A stretch of 5,381 bases of DNA, taken from positions 1 to 5,381 of the forward strand of contig JANXTP010000357.1 in assembly GCA_025352345.1 (NCBI GenBank). The letters run 5' to 3'. Source of the stretch: Burkholderiales bacterium (GTDB taxonomy: Bacteria > Pseudomonadota > Gammaproteobacteria > Burkholderiales > Burkholderiaceae_C). Position 1 is the first letter of the stretch; the number at the start of each line of letters is the position of its first letter. The position numbers and the translations under genes are program-made. Below the pieces are notes generated by a model. The model saw only the letters and a program-made list of their open reading frames with translations, made no database searches and was not told where the DNA came from. Of this stretch, positions 3,524 through 5,381 are shown piece by piece.

Positions 3524-5381
3524 TCACCCCACCGGCAACTCGTACACCACCCTCGCCTTGCGCCCTTCTGCCGCTGCCCGCCAGCGCTCGATCGCTTCAT
3601 CACTCGGATAGAAGCGCGCCTGCTCGCCCAGGTCGAGGTCACCGGTGACAACGCCTTGCGCGGCGCTGCGGTGCAGGTGCAGGCGCACTGACAGGCCCTG
3701 CGGCAGGTCGCCGTGTTCGGTGGCCACGCTGCGCACCGGGAAGTCGCGCAGCAGCTCGGCCACTGGCGGCACGGCGCCGTTGACGTGCACGCTCAGGTAC
3801 TTGCCGAAGCGGCAGCGCGCCTCGGCCAGACCCCACACCTGCTGCACCGTCAGCCGCAGCCCGCCGGAGAAGCGATCGGGCTGCACCTTGCCTTGCACGA
3901 TGACGAGTTCGTCGTCTTTCAGCAGCTCGCGATTTGCATTCACCAGTTCTTCGCTGGCCACCGCTTCGATGGCCTCGGTCTTGTCGTCGAGCTTGAAGAT
4001 GGCCACCTTGCCGCGCTGGCCGTTGACCATGCGCAGGTCGCCGACGATGCCGGCCAGCAGCTGCGGCTCACGCGTATCCAGCACATAGGCATTGGCACGC
4101 TTGGCGAACTGGCGCACCTCATCGGCGCTCTGGTCGAACATGTGGCCCGACAGATAAAAGCCCAGCGCGGCCTTCTCGGCCAGCAGCCGCTCCTTGATGC
4201 TCCACGGCAAGGCCTCGACCAGCGGCGGCTCCTGCGTCGAGGCGCCGTGCGAGTCGTCGGAGTCGAACAGGCCACCCTGGTCGGCATGCGCGGCCTGCGA
4301 GTCGGCGTAGTCGAACGCGAGGCCGACGCTGGCGAGCAAGGCTGACCTTTCCTGGCCCCAGCGATCGAACGCGCCGGCCTTGATCAGCGCCTCGACGGTG
4401 CGCTTGTTGATGCGAGCGCGGTCAACGCGGGCGCAGAAGTCGAACAGGCTGGTGAACGGGCCGCCCACGGCGCCAGAGGTGCCGTTTCCAAGCCCTTGGC
4501 GCGCCGCGACGATCGCCTCGATCGCGCCCTGCCCCGTGCCCTTGATCGCGCCCAGGCCGTAGCGAACGCGGCCGCGTTCGCCTTTCTGCTTGGTTGCGGC
4601 ATCGGGCGTGATCGGCTCGAAGCGGTAACCCCCGGCGTTGACGTCCGGCGGCTCGAACACCACGCCCAGCGCCTTCGCGTCGTCGTGGAAGATCTTCAGC
4701 TTGTCGGTGTCGTCGAGCGCCACGCTCATGTTGGCGGCAGTGAACTCGGCCAGGTAATGCACCTTCAGCCACGCGGTGTGATAGGCCAGCAGCGCGTAGG
4801 CGGCGGCGTGCGACTTGTTGAAGCCGTAGCCCGCGAACTTCTCCATCAGGTCGAAGATCTCGTTGGCCTTCGGCTCTGCGATGCCCTTCTTCGCCGCGCC
4901 TTCGGCGAAGACGGCGCGGTGCTTCATCATCTCTTCGAGCTTCTTCTTGCCCATTGCGCGGCGCAGCAGGTCGGCACCGCCCAGCGTGTAGCCGCCGACG
5001 ATCTGGGCGACCTGCATCACCTGCTCCTGGTAGACCATGATTCCGTAGGTCTCCTCGAGCACATCACGCATCAGCGGGTGCGGGTACTCGACCTCTTCAC
5101 GGCCGTGCTTGCGCGCGCAGAAGCTGGGGATCAAATCCATCGGGCCGGGTCGGTACAGCGCCACCAGCGCGATCACGTCTTCGAACACGCTGGGCTTGGC
5201 ATCGCGCAGCATGCGCTGCATGCCTGAGCTTTCCAGCTGGAACACCGCGACCGTCTTGCCCTCGCTCATCAGGCGATAGGCGCCGGGGTCGTCCAGCGCG
5301 ATGTTCTCCAAGGCAAATTCACGCTGATCGGGGTAGCGCGCGCGTATGAATTCGGTGGCCATCTCCAGGATGGTCAGCGTA
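3524..5381 (-). CDS. dnaE: DNA polymerase III subunit alpha, C-terminal part (runs off right edge)
   Basis: The catalytic subunit of the replicative DNA polymerase III holoenzyme. The frame is open to the window edge (TLTILE precedes the Met at 5362), so the true start lies outside; 619 residues are visible, about half of a usual alpha subunit. The PHP domain and the catalytic aspartates of the palm are expected beyond the right edge. Counting from Met 5362, conserved fingers motifs are VFQLESSGM (40-48), ALYRPGPMDLIPSF (68-81), TYGIMVYQEQVMQ (105-117), GGADLLRRAMGKKK (128-141) and FAGYGFNKSHAAAYA (176-190). A helix-hairpin-helix region covers YGLGAIKGTGQGAIEAI (268-284). The internal beta-clamp binding motif is QGGLF (362-366), matching Q-x-x-L/M-F. 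An OB fold spans about 433-512 and a tau-binding C-terminal region about 515-612. No frameshift or missing motif is seen. The channel gene follows in the same direction. Confidence 0.97.
   Translation of the reverse strand, partial: TLTILEMATEFIRARYPDQREFALENIALDDPGAYRLMSEGKTVAVFQLESSGMQRMLRDAKPSVFEDVIALVALYRPGPMDLIPSFCARKHGREEVEYPHPLMRDVLEETYGIMVYQEQVMQVAQIVGGYTLGGADLLRRAMGKKKLEEMMKHRAVFAEGAAKKGIAEPKANEIFDLMEKFAGYGFNKSHAAAYALLAYHTAWLKVHYLAEFTAANMSVALDDTDKLKIFHDDAKALGVVFEPPDVNAGGYRFEPITPDAATKQKGERGRVRYGLGAIKGTGQGAIEAIVAARQGLGNGTSGAVGGPFTSLFDFCARVDRARINKRTVEALIKAGAFDRWGQERSALLASVGLAFDYADSQAAHADQGGLFDSDDSHGASTQEPPLVEALPWSIKERLLAEKAALGFYLSGHMFDQSADEVRQFAKRANAYVLDTREPQLLAGIVGDLRMVNGQRGKVAIFKLDDKTEAIEAVASEELVNANRELLKDDELVIVQGKVQPDRFSGGLRLTVQQVWGLAEARCRFGKYLSVHVNGAVPPVAELLRDFPVRSVATEHGDLPQGLSVRLHLHRSAAQGVVTGDLDLGEQARFYPSDEAIERWRAAAEGRKARVVYELPVG
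4265..4279 (-). other. Sliding-clamp binding motif within dnaE
   Basis: These five codons encode QGGLF, located between the helix-hairpin-helix and OB-fold regions. It corresponds in place and pattern to QADMF of E. coli alpha, the internal motif that tethers the polymerase to the beta clamp. It is followed by an acidic, low-complexity linker (DSDDSHG). Confidence 0.7.

Noticed and set aside
4496..5227. Open frame of 243 codons on the plus strand opposite dnaE
   Set aside because: Antisense shadow of conserved polymerase motifs in GC-rich codon usage; composition unlike a real protein.

Overview
The window looks like chromosomal DNA of a high-GC betaproteobacterium, probably of the order Burkholderiales. 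This rests on strongly GC-biased third codon positions, a proteobacterial DnaE replicative polymerase, a class III (glutathione-dependent) alcohol dehydrogenase and a BLUF photoreceptor. The taxonomic call is an inference from protein style, not a search result.

Layout, left to right. Bases 1-64 (minus) hold the first 21 codons of a gene whose N-terminus resembles IS630-family transposases, with a perfect GGAGGT ribosome binding site. Facing away from it is a phytochelatin-synthase-like cysteine peptidase (105-929, plus). Its 5' end is built from ten copies of a hexamer (ACATGC/ACATTC), which encode an alternating His-Met tract just before a signal peptide. Converging on it is frmA/adhC, S-(hydroxymethyl)glutathione dehydrogenase (958-2076, minus). 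A 176-bp divergent intergenic region with a GC-rich inverted repeat follows, then a BLUF blue-light sensor (2253-2867, plus). This converges on a small two-pore-helix-style ion channel gene with an unusual selectivity filter (2891-3490, minus). That gene lies 33 bp downstream of, and in the same direction as, dnaE (3524 to beyond 5381, minus; C-terminal part only).

How the genes may relate: two neighbours act on glutathione or its adducts, the phytochelatin synthase homologue (glutathione, probably in the periplasm) and FrmA (the formaldehyde-glutathione adduct, in the cytosol). They are convergent, so any link is thematic and not an operon. The BLUF gene stands alone with no partner on its strand. 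The channel gene may be co-transcribed with dnaE.

Most of the window is ordinary chromosomal content. The least ordinary part is bases 65-215: the repeat-based 5' end of the phytochelatin synthase gene, next to a possible insertion-sequence edge. No RNA genes, CRISPR arrays or confident terminators were seen.
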